Part shown: one piece after another, positions 17,769 to 26,639 of the stretch
Position numbering within the stretch: position 1 is the first letter of the stretch
How the letters are laid out: the number at the start of each line of letters is the position of its first letter
Source of the DNA: Rhodobacter sp.
GTDB taxonomy: Bacteria > Pseudomonadota > Alphaproteobacteria > Rhodobacterales > Rhodobacteraceae
Assembly: GCA_020637515.1 (NCBI GenBank)
Contig: JACKKG010000001.1
Location: 434,001 to 498,000, forward strand
DNA: 64,000 nt
Direction of reading: 5' to 3'
Made by a program: the position numbers and the translations under genes
Notes under the pieces: generated by a model
What the model saw: the letters and a program-made list of their open reading frames with translations, nothing else
Database searches by the model: none
What the model was told of the DNA's origin: nothing

Positions 17769-18323
17769 ATGAACGAGAACCACCACTTCCTGGTTCAACA
17801 GGTCGGCAAGGGGGACAAGCAGGCCCTGGCCGCGCTGTATCGTGCCTATGAACGCCCGGTCTACAAATTCATCGTCTCGCGATTGAACGATCCGCACGAA
17901 GCCGCCGACATACTCCACGAAGTCTTCATGGACATCTGGCGTGTCGCCGCCACCTTCGAGGGGAGAAGTCAAGTGCGGACCTGGATCTTCGGCATCGCCT
18001 ATCGCAAGGTGATCGACGTTCATCGCAAGCGCGCCCGGGTAACGGTCACCGACGAGGTGCCCGAGCCCCTGGATATGGCCGAAGCCGCCGACGCGGGCTA
18101 TGCCGCCCGCGAGGAAGCCGCGCATCTGGCCCATTGCATGGGCACCCTGTCGGACGACCACCGCAGCGCCGTGTCGCTGGCCTTTTACGAGGACATGACC
18201 TGCGCCGAGATCGCCGAGATCGCGGGCGTGCCCGAGGGCACCGTCAAGTCGCGCCTGCATCACGCCAAGAAGCTGCTGCTGCATTGCCTGTCCGGCCGCC
18301 TGAAGGGGAGGGCCGTGGCATGA
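17769..18323 (+). CDS. ECF-type RNA polymerase sigma factor
   Basis: A 184-residue sigma-70 family ECF factor. Region 2 reads ALYRAYERPVYKFIVSRLND and EAADILHEVFMDIWRVAATF. Region 4 reads MTCAEIAEIAGVPEGTVKSRLHHAKKLLLH, a typical -35-binding helix-turn-helix. The ATG at 17769 is chosen as the longer frame has no sigma-like sequence before it. Its stop overlaps the start of the anti-sigma gene (ATGA), which is followed by a subtilisin-like protease gene. I see no obvious ECF promoter motif in the 76-base upstream gap. Confidence 0.93.
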   Translation: MNENHHFLVQQVGKGDKQALAALYRAYERPVYKFIVSRLNDPHEAADILHEVFMDIWRVAATFEGRSQVRTWIFGIAYRKVIDVHRKRARVTVTDEVPEPLDMAEAADAGYAAREEAAHLAHCMGTLSDDHRSAVSLAFYEDMTCAEIAEIAGVPEGTVKSRLHHAKKLLLHCLSGRLKGRAVA

Positions 18324-18910
18324 CCCGCACCCGCGACGCCATCGAACTGGACCTGCCGTTCCATGTGAACGGCACGCTCGATCCCGCGCAAAGCGCCGAA
18401 ATCGAGGCCTGGCTGGCCGAGGACGCGCAACTGGACGCCGAACGCGCGGCGCTTGCCGCGATCCGCGACGGAATGCAGGCCCAGGACATCCGCAGCCCCG
18501 GCGACCTTGGACTGGCCCGCCTGATGCGCGACGTGGGCCACGAGGCCGCCGCCAGCGCCCCGCCGGCCGGCCCGCGCCGGACCTGGGTGTGGCAGGCCGT
18601 CGCCGCCATCGCGGTTGCCGGGTTCGTGACGCAGGCGTTCTGGCCCGGCGCGCCCCGGGCACCGGAGGGGGATTACCGGATGGCCTCGGCGGTGATGCCG
18701 GGCGGTCTGGTGGTCGCCTTCCTGCCCGACGCGACCGAATCCGCCATTCGCGACCTGCTGTTGTCGGCCGGGCTCGAGATCGTCTCGGGGCCCTCGGCGC
18801 TGGGGTTCTATCGTCTCGCCGGGGTGGAGGGTGGCGACCTGACTGCGGCGGCCGAGGCGTTGAGAGCCGCGACAACCGTGGTGGAAAGTGTGGAGAATGC
18901 CCAGAACTGA
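18320..18910 (+). CDS. Membrane anti-sigma factor with a propeptide-like periplasmic domain
   Basis: A 196-residue single-pass protein. Residues 1-75 form an acidic helical anti-sigma-like domain (ELDLPFHVNGTLDPAQSAEIEAWL in parts), without a clear HxxxCxxC zinc motif. Residues 88-106 are a membrane helix (VWQAVAAIAVAGFVTQAFW). Residues 120-196 would be periplasmic and read like the ferredoxin-like inhibitor/propeptide domain of subtilases: VVAFLPDATESAIRDLLLSA, GFYRLAG, ALRAATTVVESVENA. The start overlaps the sigma-factor stop. Anti-sigma function is inferred from position and topology; the propeptide resemblance is by eye. Confidence 0.75.
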   Translation: MTRTRDAIELDLPFHVNGTLDPAQSAEIEAWLAEDAQLDAERAALAAIRDGMQAQDIRSPGDLGLARLMRDVGHEAAASAPPAGPRRTWVWQAVAAIAVAGFVTQAFWPGAPRAPEGDYRMASAVMPGGLVVAFLPDATESAIRDLLLSAGLEIVSGPSALGFYRLAGVEGGDLTAAAEALRAATTVVESVENAQN

Positions 18911-20153
18911 CGTCCGTCGCCGCCCATGGCTGGCACGCCTGATCGCAGGACTGGTTCTCGTGCTGGGATTGCCCGGCGCGGGCCTTGCGCAATACGGACC
19001 GCCGTCACCGATCGGGGGCGGCCTTGCCGGCTCGTCCGAGATCGCCAGCTTCGGCGACGGCAGCGCCGAACCCCCGGCCACGCGCGTGCAGACCGCAGGG
19101 GGCGGCGCTTATGAATATGTCGTGGTCGGCCCGCAAGGCGATTCCGACGCGGTGCGCCGCGCCATCGAGGCGGCGGGCGGCACCGTCCTGCGCACCGGCA
19201 CACTGAGCGCGCTGGGCGAGGTGACGACGGTTTCCACCTTTCCCAGCCAGGCGTCCTATGACCGCGCGCGGGCGCTGATCGCGCAACAGGCTCCGCGGTC
19301 GTCGCTGGCGCCGCAGCATCTGTATCGCTTTGCCGCCGGTGCCGGGCCCCGGCTCTACGCACCCGGCCTGATCGGCGACCCCGCGCCGGGGCGCTGCCGG
19401 CTGACGCGGCCGGTGACGATCGGCATGATCGACGGGCCGGTGAACCCCGACCACCCGGCCTTGCGGCGCGCGGATGTGACCTATGAGACGCTGGTGCCCG
19501 GCACGCTGGTGCCCGGCGCCGATCACGGCACCGCCGTTGCCGCCCTGCTGGTCGGCGAGGACGACGGCGGCGCGCTGGCGGGCTTTGCCCGCGGCGCGCG
19601 GCTTTACGCGGTCTCGGTCTTCAGCGAACGCGACGATCTGGAGGGTGCCAGCGTCGAACGGGTGGCGCAGGGGATCGACCGTCTGGTCGCGCATGGCATC
19701 AAGCTGATCAACCTGTCGCTGGCCGGCCCCGAGAACGCGGCGCTGGGGCGCGCGATCTCGGCCGCGGCCGCCCGGGGCGCGGTGATGATCGCCGCCTCGG
19801 GCAACGACCGTCGCCCGCATGTCGCCTGGCCCGCCGCCGCGCCCGAGGTGATCGCGGTCACCGCCGTCGATGCCGCGCGCCGACGGTTTTTTCTGGCCAA
19901 CACGGGTGCCGAGCTGGAATTCGCGGCGCCTGGGGTCGATATCTACGCCGCGCGCGAACGCGGCGCGGGCTACATGAGCGGCACATCCTTTGCCGCGCCT
20001 ATCGTCACCGCGCTGGCGGCGCGGCAGATGGCCCATGGCGTCCGGTCGATCGGGGCGATCCGTCAGGCGTTGCAGCGCGGGGCGCAAACGCTGGGGCCCG
20101 GCCAGCGCAACACCGATTTCGGCTGGGGTCTGGTGCGCGCGGACGGCTGCTGA
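18897..20153 (+). CDS. Exported subtilisin-like (S8) serine protease
   Basis: 418 residues. Residues 10-31 are a signal peptide (LIAGLVLVLGLPGAGLA). Residues about 72-140 look like a propeptide (YEYVVVGPQGDSDAVRRAIE...). The catalytic domain shows all three residues: Asp179 in IGMIDGPVN, His210 in DHGTAVAALL and Ser364 in MSGTSFAAPIV. The oxyanion Asn303 lies in ASGND. Its start overlaps the end of the anti-sigma gene by 14 bases, so it belongs to the sigma/anti-sigma unit. An alternative GTG start lies at 18888. A periplasmic protease coupled to sigma-factor release is plausible but inferred. Confidence 0.9.
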   Translation: MPRTDVRRRPWLARLIAGLVLVLGLPGAGLAQYGPPSPIGGGLAGSSEIASFGDGSAEPPATRVQTAGGGAYEYVVVGPQGDSDAVRRAIEAAGGTVLRTGTLSALGEVTTVSTFPSQASYDRARALIAQQAPRSSLAPQHLYRFAAGAGPRLYAPGLIGDPAPGRCRLTRPVTIGMIDGPVNPDHPALRRADVTYETLVPGTLVPGADHGTAVAALLVGEDDGGALAGFARGARLYAVSVFSERDDLEGASVERVAQGIDRLVAHGIKLINLSLAGPENAALGRAISAAAARGAVMIAASGNDRRPHVAWPAAAPEVIAVTAVDAARRRFFLANTGAELEFAAPGVDIYAARERGAGYMSGTSFAAPIVTALAARQMAHGVRSIGAIRQALQRGAQTLGPGQRNTDFGWGLVRADGC

Positions 20154-20860
20154 GCGGCACCGTTCGACCGCAAGCGCCCCCTGGGTCCAGGCAGCCCGCG
20201 CCTCGGGGGCATCGAGCCCCCTCGGCGCGGCGCGCGGTCCGCGCGCACCCCTTGCCACCTTGCCGCGTCGAACATTCCGAAAAAACTTTGAACCCGCAGG
20301 CGCCGCCGGCCGACCTATCCCTGTGATCGGATGCGGCCCGTTCGGCAAGGTTGCTGCCCCTTGGCGGTTCGTCCCTCGTTCCCGCCTTGCCTGGAGCATC
20401 CCGTTGCACTCTGTCCCATCGACTGACGCCCCGGAGTTCGCTCCGGGGCTTTTTTTCGCCCCCCGTCCGGCACCCATTCGGCGCCCGGCGGCGCGCGCGC
20501 GAGGCGAAGATTTCTTTGAACCGTTTCGGCGCCCGCCACGACCCATGAACATTGAAGCGGGGCAACCCGCCGTATCGGGACCAGTTGCCGCGTCTTACCG
20601 GCTTTCATCACGCAAGCTTGTTCCAGACCTTTTCAGCACGCAGGCGCCTCGGAGGGAGACCTCCGGGGCGTCGATTTGACCGAAAAGGACGTTGGCGCGC
20701 CGCGCCGACACCCGCCGGAACGCCATTCCCCGCAAACCGCCCCGAACCGACCGGAATCCTGCGCCGCCGGGGCCCCGTAGATCAACCGCCCGCTGCGCCC
20801 CGTTGCCTGCGGCCCGCCGATGCCTTAGCCTCGCGCGCAAAGCCACAGGGAGGCCCCATC
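20154..20860 (+). other. 707-base gap without a recognisable gene; structured leader of metY
   Basis: Open frames here lack convincing protein character. The visible structure is: a GGCAA..TTGCC and GGCGG..CCGCC nested pairing around 20344-20391; a perfect terminator at 20428-20456; a GCGGG-GCAA-CCCGC hairpin at 20557-20570; and a 12-bp hairpin with a GAGA loop at 20644-20671. The string CTTTGAACC occurs twice (near 20286 and 20514). The first part may encode a small RNA ending at the terminator, and the second may be a regulatory leader of metY. I looked for a SAM-II-type GCTAAA end and did not find one. Confidence 0.4.
20428..20456 (+). terminator. Rho-independent terminator in the S8 protease / metY gap
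   Basis: Perfect 9-bp stem GCCCCGGAG / CTCCGGGGC around a TTCG tetraloop, then seven T residues. It lies 275 bases after the protease stop, which is far for a simple operon end, so it may terminate an unannotated transcript. Confidence 0.9.
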
Positions 20861-22144
20861 ATGACCCAGACCGTCGGTTTCGACACGCTTCAGATCCACG
20901 CCGGCGCCCGGCCCGATCCCGCCACCGGCGCGCGCCAGGTGCCGATCTACCAGACCACCGCCTATGTCTTTCGCGATGCCGATCACGCTGCCGCGCTCTT
21001 CAACCTGCAAGAGGTGGGCTACATCTATTCGCGCCTGACCAACCCGACCGTGGCCGCGCTGGGCGAACGGCTGGCGGCGCTGGAGGGCGGCGCGGGCGCG
21101 GTCTGCACGTCGTCGGGGCACGCGGCGCAGATCATGGCCCTGTATCCGCTGATGGGACCGGGCAAGAACATCGTGTCATCGACCCGGCTCTATGGCGGCA
21201 CGATCACCCAGTTCACCCAGGTGTTCAAACGCTTTGGCTGGTCCACGCATTTCGTCGATACCGATGATCTGGCCGCCGTCGAGGCCGCCATCGACGAGAA
21301 CACCCGCGCCATCTTCTGCGAGACCATCGCCAACCCGGGCGGCTATGTCACCGACATCCCCGCGCTGGCGGCGATTGCCGACCGGCACGGCATTCCGCTG
21401 GTCGTGGACAACACCACGGCAACGCCCTACCTGGCCAACCCGATCGCCATGGGCGCCACGCTGGTCGTGCATTCGACCACGAAATACCTGACCGGCAACG
21501 GCACCGTCACCGGCGGCGCGATCATCGATTCGGGCACCTTCAACTGGTCGAACGGCAAGTTCCCCTCGCTGTCAGAACCGGAACCCGCCTATCACGGGCT
21601 CAAGTTCCACGAGACCTTTGGCAGCCTCGCCTATACGTTCTTCGGCATCGCCATCGGCCTGCGCGACCTGGGCATGACGATGAACCCGCAGGCGGCGCAT
21701 TACACGCTGATGGGGGTCGAAACCCTCAGCCTCAGGATGCAAAAGCACGTCGCCAACGCCGCCAAGGTCGCGGCCTGGCTGGAAACGCATCCCGCGGTCG
21801 AGGCCGTCACCTATCCCGGGTTGGACAGCTCGCCCTACAAGGAACGCGCCGCGCGGATCGTGCCCAAGGGCGCGGGCGCGCTGTTCACGGTTGCGCTGAA
21901 GGGTGGCTATGACGCCTGTGTGCGCTTTGTGGATTCGCTGGAGCTGTTCAGCCATGTCGCCAACCTGGGCGACACGCGCAGCCTGGTCATCCACTCGGCC
22001 AGCACCACGCACCGCCAGCTCAGCCCGGAACAGCTGGTGGCGGCGGGTGCTGCGCCCAACGTGGTGCGCCTGTCGATCGGCACCGAGGACGCGGACGACC
22101 TGATCCGCGACCTCGACCAGGCGCTGAACGCCTCGCAGGGCTGA
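20861..22144 (+). CDS. metY: O-acetylhomoserine (thiol)-lyase
   Basis: A 427-residue PLP-dependent Cys/Met metabolism enzyme. The PLP lysine motif is VHSTTKYLTGNGTVTGG. The N-terminus TLQIHAGARPDPATGARQVPIYQTTAY and the insert FPSLSEPEPAYHGLKF are typical of O-acetylhomoserine sulfhydrylases. It makes homocysteine from O-acetylhomoserine and sulfide. The ATG at 20861 follows AGGGAGG. It is monocistronic, with a long structured leader and a strong terminator. metF and a metR-like gene lie a few kilobases downstream. Confidence 0.95.
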   Translation: MTQTVGFDTLQIHAGARPDPATGARQVPIYQTTAYVFRDADHAAALFNLQEVGYIYSRLTNPTVAALGERLAALEGGAGAVCTSSGHAAQIMALYPLMGPGKNIVSSTRLYGGTITQFTQVFKRFGWSTHFVDTDDLAAVEAAIDENTRAIFCETIANPGGYVTDIPALAAIADRHGIPLVVDNTTATPYLANPIAMGATLVVHSTTKYLTGNGTVTGGAIIDSGTFNWSNGKFPSLSEPEPAYHGLKFHETFGSLAYTFFGIAIGLRDLGMTMNPQAAHYTLMGVETLSLRMQKHVANAAKVAAWLETHPAVEAVTYPGLDSSPYKERAARIVPKGAGALFTVALKGGYDACVRFVDSLELFSHVANLGDTRSLVIHSASTTHRQLSPEQLVAAGAAPNVVRLSIGTEDADDLIRDLDQALNASQG

Positions 22145-22165
22145 CCCGCGCTTCACGCAAATGTG

Positions 22166-22193
22166 GCCCGGCAGACGCACTGCCGGGCTTTTT
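22166..22193 (+). terminator. Rho-independent terminator of metY
   Basis: Perfect 9-bp stem GCCCGGCAG / CTGCCGGGC with loop ACGCA, followed by five T residues. Confidence 0.9.
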
Positions 22194-22281
22194 GTTTCCA
22201 TCGGCGGATTCCTGCTATAGGGAGGGAAAGTCCCGAGTCGGTGACTCGGCCTGTCCCCGTTGGCTGTGGTAAACGCGCGGC

Positions 22282-25200
22282 ATGAAACCGAATTTTGCCC
22301 TCAAGCTGTCGAATGACGGCGTCGAGTTCCTGCACCGTTCCGCTGGTGGCTGGGTTCCTGTCGGGACCCTGTCCTTTGCATCCGAGGACGTCGCACAAGG
22401 CTGCGCGCAACTGGTCGCCAAGGCCCGGGATCTGGAACCGGGCGGGGTCCGGACCAAGCTGGTGCTGCCCGACAGTGAGGTCCGCTATGAAAGCGTGATC
22501 GCCCCCGGCCCCACGGACGAGGCCCGCCGCTATCAGATCGAGGCCGAGATCGAGCGGCTGACGCCTTACAACATCGACGAGCTGGCCTATGACTGGGCGG
22601 TCGAGGAAGACTCGGCGCTTGTGGTGATCTGCGCCCGCGAAACCCTGCTCGAGGCCGAGACGTTCGCCGAGGGCTACGGTTTCAACCCGGTGTCCTTTGT
22701 CGCCCTGCCCGCCGCCGGTCAATTCGTCGGCGAACCCTTCCTGGGCGAGACGAGCGTTGCGCGCGCCTATCTGCCCAAGGGCGAAAAGGTGCAACGCGAT
22801 GCCGAGGCCCTGCGCGTAATCGCCGCGCCCCGCGCCGAACCGGCCCCGGCCGCGCCCGCCCCCGCGAAACTGGCGCAACCCCGCGAACCGGCCAGCCCGG
22901 CGGCCCCGGTGGCGCGCCCCGTGACGCCGCCGGTAGCGCCGGCGCCCGCGCGCCCGGTTCCGCCCCCGGCCCCGCCCCTTGCGACCGCAACCCCGGCGCC
23001 CGCGCCCGCCGCCAGATCCGCGTCGGCTGACAAGCCGGCGGTGCCGGCCATGCAGGACGCGCGCGCCAAGGTCGGCGACCTGGTGCGCCGGATGGGCACG
23101 CGCCTGCGCCGCGAACAGGCCAGCGCGGCGGACAAACCCGTGCCCGCGCCCCAAACTCCGGCGGCTCAGGCCACCGGGACGCCCGCGCCCGTGGCGCCCG
23201 TGGCCGCGCCGCGCGCGCCGATCGCGACCCGGCCCCAGACCGGAGCGACGTCCGGGGCGATGGCCGTGCCGAAACCCGCAGCGCCGGGCGCCGTCGCAAA
23301 GGATGCCGCCGCGCGGGATACCTTGAGCAAGGGCGCCACCGACAAGGCCCCGTTGCCTCCGCCCCCGCGCCCTCTCGCTGGCCCCGCGGCCAAGGCCCCG
23401 GCCCCTGTGGCCGAAGCGCGCGCGGACCTTACGCCGCGCCCGGTGCCGGGCGCGCCCGACGTCCCCCCCGGCGGGCCTGCGTTTGCCTCGCGCCGGCGCC
23501 CGGCGCCGCCACAGACCGGCCCGGCCGGACCCAGCCTCGCGGCCTCGGGGCCGGGACCGTCGAAACCGGCGGGCGACGCGCCCGGCGGGCGAATCGCAGT
23601 GACGAAAGGCCGGGACGGTGCGCGATCCGCCGCCGGGGCGTTGACCGCGCGTCTGGCCCGCAACGTTCAAGGCGCGATGGCCCGCCTGACCGCGCGCAAG
23701 AGCGATGCGGACAGCCCGCAGCGCGCCGACACCCGGCGCCGTGCTTCGACCGTGCCGGATGCGATCGTGCCCGCCTCGCGACCGCCGGTCAACGAACAGG
23801 ACAAGGTGCGCGAGGCCGAGGCCCTGACCATCTTCGGCGCGCGCGGCATGCAGCGCCCGCAGGCCAGCATGGCCGGGCGCGGCCTGATGATCGCGGGCGC
23901 GGCGCTGCTGCTGCTGGTCGCGGTCGCCGTCTGGACGCTGTATTTCTCGCCCTCGCCGACGCAGGTCGCAGACAGTGGCGACAGCGTGCAGACCACGGAC
24001 CTGCAAACGACCCAGGCCGCAGGCGCCATCGCGGCCCCCGACCAGGTTGCAACCGAAACGCCCGCCCCGGCGGATACACCGCAGTCCGCGGACGCCGCCG
24101 CCCCCACCCCGGCCGGGGGCGATACGACGGACCCGGATGCGATGCTGCAATCGCTGGTCGATCAGGCCCTGAACGAGGCCCTGCCCACCGAAACGCTGGA
24201 TCAGGCGACGCAGGCCATGGCGGCCGCGCCCACCGATCCGGCCGACGCGGCGCAAACCCCGGACACGGTCGGAACCGCCGATGCCGGGGCCGAGGCGACC
24301 GACACCGCGCAAGCGCAACCCGACAACGCCCCGAGCGACGGGACAGCGCAAACCGAGGCGGCGCAAACTGCCGGGGCGCAGCCCCGCAGACAGGCGCAGG
24401 CGGGCACCGCCGCCAGGCACGTCCGAAGCCAGCGACACGCCACAGGTCGCTGCGACCGAAACCGCGGATCAGCCGCTGTCGCTGCCGACCGGGTTCCAGG
24501 TGCCCCCCTCGGCCGAGGTGGCCTTTGCGCCGCGCCGCCTGCGCCGCCGCCGCTTTGGAACGCAGTTCACCTTTGACGATCAGGGGCCTGGTCGAGGCTT
24601 ACGCCAGACGGCGCGCTGACGCCATCCGGGCGTCACCGTCTATGCGCGGCGCCCGCCGTGGTGCCGGCACCACGCCTGGCCGGCATCCCGCCGCCACGCC
24701 CGCCGGACGCCCGCCGCCTGCGAGCGGAGAAGCCGCGTCGAGCCCCCGCCCAGCCCGTGACGACGGCCATCGAGAATGCCGTGGCCGAGGCCGTCGGCAC
24801 CCTGCGCCCGAGGCCCCCGCCGCGACCGCGCTCGCGCCCGAGGTCACCTATGACGACACCCCGCGCGCCGATCCCGCGTTGGCCCGGTTCCGCCCGCAAC
24901 CGCGCAGTGCCCGGGTTCGGGCGCTGACCGCTCCTCAGGCCCCGGCAGCGCAGCCCGAACCGGACCCCGGCACCGATCAGACCCTGCTGGACGCCCCGGC
25001 CGAGGGGACGCCGACAGACACCGCCGCGCTTGAAACCCCTCCTCCCGGAGGGGTTTCGCTTGCGGCCCTGCGCCCTCAACGCCGGCCCAGCGATTTCGCC
25101 GCGCCCGCCGATCCGACAGCGACCGGCACCCCCACGGCGGATGAAATCGCCGCGCTGGACCTGGACGGCGCCACGCCCGAGGCCGTCACCCGATCCTTGA

Positions 25201-25586
25201 TCCCCGGCGCGCGTCCGGACGATTTCGCCCAGCGCGCGGAACAGGTTCTGGCCGCGACCCAGGCCCAACCGGCGACCGGCGGGGCCGCAGGCGACGATGG
25301 CGAACCCGACGCCGGCAGCGCACGCGCCGCGCCCGAGATCCCCACCTCGGCCTCGGTCGCGCGTCAGGCCACCGAAACCGACGCGATCCGCCTCAATCGT
25401 GTCAACCTGATCGGCGTCTTCGGAACCCCCGACGCGCGCCGCGCCCTGGTCCGCACCTCGAACGGGCGGATGGTGCGGGTGTCGGTGGGCGACCGGCTGG
25501 ACGGCGGCCGCGTGACGGCAATCGGCGAAGACGAGCTGCGCTATTCGAAGAACGGCCGCGATGAGGTCCTGCGCATCGGCGGCTGA
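22282..25586 (+). pseudogene. Frameshifted gene: actin-like / Pro-Ala linker / membrane helix / PilP-GspC-like protein
   Basis: The first frame runs 22282-24576. Its N-terminal 160 residues (MKPNFALKLSNDGVEFLHRS; VALPAAGQFVGEPFLGET) resemble the cytoplasmic PilM/GspL type. A Pro/Ala-rich linker, a membrane helix near residues 534-554 (GLMIAGAALLLLVAVAVW) and another linker follow. The C-terminus is found in a different frame and ends at 25586 (TDAIRLNRVNLIGVFGTPDARR; GRMVRVSVGDRLDGGRVTAIGE), like PilP/GspC homology regions. Between about 24400 and 24830 the plausible protein jumps frame roughly six times. The jumps could be sequencing indels or real decay. Pilus or secretion roles are inferred only. 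Confidence 0.7.
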
Positions 25587-25622
25587 CCGCCGCGTCCGCC
25601 CCCCCCCGGCCGGACCGCACGA

Positions 25623-25657
25623 AAACCCCCGGGCCCGCACGCGGCGCCCGGGGGTTT
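25623..25657. terminator. Bidirectional terminator between convergent genes
   Basis: A 12-bp perfect stem AAACCCCCGGGC / GCCCGGGGGTTT with an 11-base loop (25635-25645). It has A residues on one side and T residues on the other, so it could serve both the plus-strand gene ending at 25586 and metF ending at 25677. Confidence 0.85.
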
Positions 25658-25676
25658 CGTTTCGGGCCGCGCGCCC

Positions 25677-26546
25677 TCAGGCGACGTGTTGCAGCGCGAC
25701 CGCCGGCGTGACGCCCAGCGCGTAGCACACATCGCGCGTCAGGCTGGCGCGGTTCAGCGTGTAGAAGTGCAGCGCGGGCACGCCCTCGCCCAACAGGGTG
25801 TCGCACATTTCGGTGCACAGCGCGGTCGCCAGCAGGTCCTCGCGCCCGTCGCGCTGCGCTTTGGCAAAGGCCTCGTCCAGCCAGGCCGGAACCGAGGCGC
25901 CGGTGGCCAGCGCAAAGCGGCGGATCCCTTGCCAGTTCTCGATCGGAATGATTCCCGGCAGGATGCGGCTCGCGTCGATACCCGCCTTGTCGGCCTTGTC
26001 GCGGAACCTGAGAAAGGTCTCGGCCTCGAAGAAGAACTGCGTGATCGCCTGATCCGCGCCCGCTTCGAACTTGCGCTTCAGCCAGGCCACATCGGCGCCA
26101 TCGTCCGCGGCCTCGGGGTGGCGTTCGGGATAGGCGCCCACGCGCACCGTGAAATCGCCTGTCTCTTTCAGCGCCGCGATCAGCTCCAGCACGTTCGCGA
26201 ACCCGTCCGCATGGGGGCGGAACGCGCCCTGGCCCTTTGGCGGGTCGCCGCGCAGCGCAACAATCTGGTTCACCCCGGCGGCGGCATAGCCGCGGGCGAT
26301 CTCCAGCGTTTCGGCGCGGCTGGCATCGACGCAGGTCAGATGCGCGGCGACGTTCAGGTCGAACTCGCGTCCGATGGTGGTGACGGCTTCATGCGTCAAC
26401 TGCCGGGTGGTCCCGCCGGCACCATAGGTCACCGACACGAAATCGGGCTTCAGGGGCGCCAGCATCCGCACCGTGTCCCACAGCCGAAAGCTGGCCTCCA
26501 GCGATTTGGGCGGGAAGAATTCGAACGAAACGCGGGGTGCGGTCAT
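25677..26546 (-). CDS. metF: Methylenetetrahydrofolate reductase
   Basis: A 289-residue TIM-barrel flavoprotein reducing 5,10-methylene-THF to 5-methyl-THF for methionine synthesis. Motifs: VSFEFFPPKSLEASFRLW at the N-terminus, FVSVTYGAGGTTRQLTHE, NQIVALRGDPPKGQG, and DQAITQFFFEAETFLRF. The ATG at 26546 follows AAGGAGCAGG on the minus strand; the open frame upstream overlaps the divergent regulator. It is divergent from a MetR-like LysR gene that likely regulates it. Confidence 0.95.
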   Translation of the reverse strand: MTAPRVSFEFFPPKSLEASFRLWDTVRMLAPLKPDFVSVTYGAGGTTRQLTHEAVTTIGREFDLNVAAHLTCVDASRAETLEIARGYAAAGVNQIVALRGDPPKGQGAFRPHADGFANVLELIAALKETGDFTVRVGAYPERHPEAADDGADVAWLKRKFEAGADQAITQFFFEAETFLRFRDKADKAGIDASRILPGIIPIENWQGIRRFALATGASVPAWLDEAFAKAQRDGREDLLATALCTEMCDTLLGEGVPALHFYTLNRASLTRDVCYALGVTPAVALQHVA

Positions 26547-26639
26547 GGTGGTCCTGCTCCTTGGTTGCCCCCTTGTTGCACGCGCAGCAATGTGAGACAA
26601 ATTCATTGTTTTCATCATCTGCATGAGGTGAGCCGCATA
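26547..26639. promoter_or_regulatory. metF / metR-like divergent control region
   Basis: A 93-base gap with an AT-rich core. A TCAT-N7-ATGA dyad (26612-26626) and neighbouring TTCATTGTTTTCAT sequence resemble LysR/MetR-type T-N11-A sites. The GAGGTG ribosome binding site of the plus-strand gene is at 26625-26630. Confidence 0.4.

Noticed and set aside
19990..20679. A 229-codon frame overlapping the end of the S8 protease and the metY leader
   Set aside because: The first part is out of frame with the protease, and the remainder crosses the strong terminator at 20428-20456 and two hairpins; no domain.
20500..20680. SAM-II or other known SAM riboswitch upstream of metY
   Set aside because: The hairpins are real, but I found neither the SAM-II pseudoknot pattern nor a GCTAAA-type end; kept only as an unassigned structured leader.
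22282..24576. Annotating the first frame alone as a complete 764-residue protein
   Set aside because: Its last 60 residues are shadow-like, and the natural continuation and C-terminal domain appear in other frames up to 25586.
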